From: Streptomyces sp. NBRC 110035
GTDB lineage: Bacteria > Actinomycetota > Actinomycetes > Streptomycetales > Streptomycetaceae
DNA length: 64,000 bases
Assembly: GCF_000829695.1 (NCBI RefSeq)
Contig: NZ_BBNN01000029.1
Coordinates: 121,024 to 185,023 of the forward strand
Direction: 5' to 3'
The number at the start of each line of letters is the position of its first letter. Positions within the stretch are counted from its first letter, which is position 1. The translations under genes were made by a program, and so were the position numbers. The notes below the pieces were generated by a model. It saw nothing but the letters and a program-made list of their open reading frames with translations, had not been told where the DNA came from and ran no database searches. Below are positions 63,412-64,000 of this stretch, in pieces.

Positions 63412-64000
63412 TCAGGCGGTGAGTATGAGGGTGTTGCGGTAGCGAGCCTGGTGGTTGCGGGTGTACTCCTGTTGTTCGTGCCAGGCCCAGTAGGTGTCGA
63501 AGTCGCCGTTGGTGCGCAGGGCGCGGAGTTTCAGGACGGCTTCGGCTCCGGTCAGGCCCCAGCGGGCCCCGGTGATGTCGAGGCGGTCTTTTACCAGGTG
63601 GCGGCATGCGCCTTCGATGATCCCGGTCGCGATGGGCCAGCCGGCGGCCAGCGCGGTGTCGTAGCGCAGGTAGTCGGCTTTGTTGGTGAGGTAGGCCACG
63701 GCGTCGTCGATGCTCTTGTTCTGGCCCGGAGCGATCCCTGCGTCGGTGGCGGCCGTTGTGATCGTCTCGGCTGCGGTCAGGGCGTCTCCGGCCAGGATGG
63801 TGCGGGCGGTGCGGGCGACCCATGCCTCGATGTCCTTGCTGCCGCCGGGGTGCAGGGCGTGGGCGGCGCTCCACAGGTATTCCAGGACGTGGATGATGTC
63901 GATCACGATGTGCACCTGCACGTCGCGGGCGGCGGCCTGCTCGTTGATCAGATCGATCTGGTGGGGTGCGCCGTCCACGAGGGCCACCCAGGTGCGCCGG
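63412..64000 (-). mobile_element. ISKra4-type transposase, C-terminal part (5' end off the window)
   Basis: 196 visible codons. DGAPHQID and DIIHVLEYLWSAAH hold catalytic acidic residues; ATGIIEGACRHLVKDRLDIT and GARWGLTGAEAVLKLRALR are the conserved C-terminal block of the ISKra4 family. The end YRNTLILTA is intact. No terminal inverted repeat could be fixed between 63361 and 63411. Full length of this family is about 400-480 aa, so more than half lies beyond the edge. Confidence 0.88.

Overview
The window is Streptomyces chromosomal DNA. GC content is very high, third codon positions are almost all G or C, and GTG starts are frequent. It encodes an SsgA-like sporulation protein, a WhiJ-type regulator/DUF397/ATPase cluster and a tricorn protease. 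From about 6.4 kb to about 47.4 kb the order (ppc, desaturase, gal operon, ispE, ksgA, tatD, rsmI, pmt, two transpeptidases, ssgE) matches, from memory, the S. coelicolor core around SCO3127-SCO3158. No database was consulted.

Layout. (1) 1-5.8 kb is a defence-like block. It holds a very large PglW-type protein (NERD nuclease-like domain, pseudokinase, Ser/Thr kinase, helix-hairpin-helix) that runs off the left edge. Divergent from it is a translationally coupled AAA ATPase plus DUF4276/TOPRIM-like pair, and a perfect palindrome lies between the two units. (2) 5.8-12.3 kb carries a membrane protein, PEP carboxylase, a fatty-acid desaturase coupled to its TetR regulator, and a class III CoA-transferase. 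(3) 12.3-18.5 kb is an accessory patch of regulators (WYL, MarR, LuxR) and small enzymes. It also holds gene wreckage: a truncated RelE-like toxin, a frameshifted cysteine desulfurase head fused to an MFS transporter tail. (4) 18.5-22.9 kb has a HATPase, a stop-interrupted partner, a WhiJ-like XRE regulator, two DUF397 proteins, a frameshifted lipoprotein and an orphan antitoxin-like gene. (5) 22.8-29.3 kb holds the galT-galE-galK operon, a divergent SSS symporter, and a response regulator without its phospho-acceptor Asp. (6) 29.5-36.4 kb has two tandem Pro/Gln-rich membrane-anchored beta-propeller proteins, an ABC-F ATPase and a Uma2-family protein. (7) 36.4-42.2 kb carries ispE, ksgA, tatD, rsmI and the protein O-mannosyltransferase. 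(8) 42.4-49.7 kb has a reductase-like protein, two tandem NTF2-domain penicillin-binding proteins, ssgE next to a tetranucleotide repeat, a beta-lactamase-fold hydrolase, a DUF1876 protein and a decayed EamA transporter. (9) 49.7-56.9 kb carries an MMPL exporter, a TetR regulator, and a tricorn protease with three low-complexity insertions. (10) 57-61.9 kb has an SDR and a Baeyer-Villiger-type monooxygenase separated by a remnant ORF that overlaps both, then MerR, exonuclease III and a GNAT. (11) 61.9-64 kb is mostly non-coding or decayed, with a chorismate mutase and an ISKra4-type transposase cut by the right edge.

How genes work together. galTEK performs the Leloir pathway and the divergent symporter may supply the sugar. 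The desaturase and TetR form a lipid-desaturation control unit. IspE and KsgA are coupled housekeeping enzymes. The PglW-like kinase with the ATPase/DUF4276 pair is the strongest candidate for an unusual anti-phage arrangement. It is notable that the same window carries pmt, which in S. coelicolor is needed for infection by phage phiC31, the phage that the Pgl system limits.
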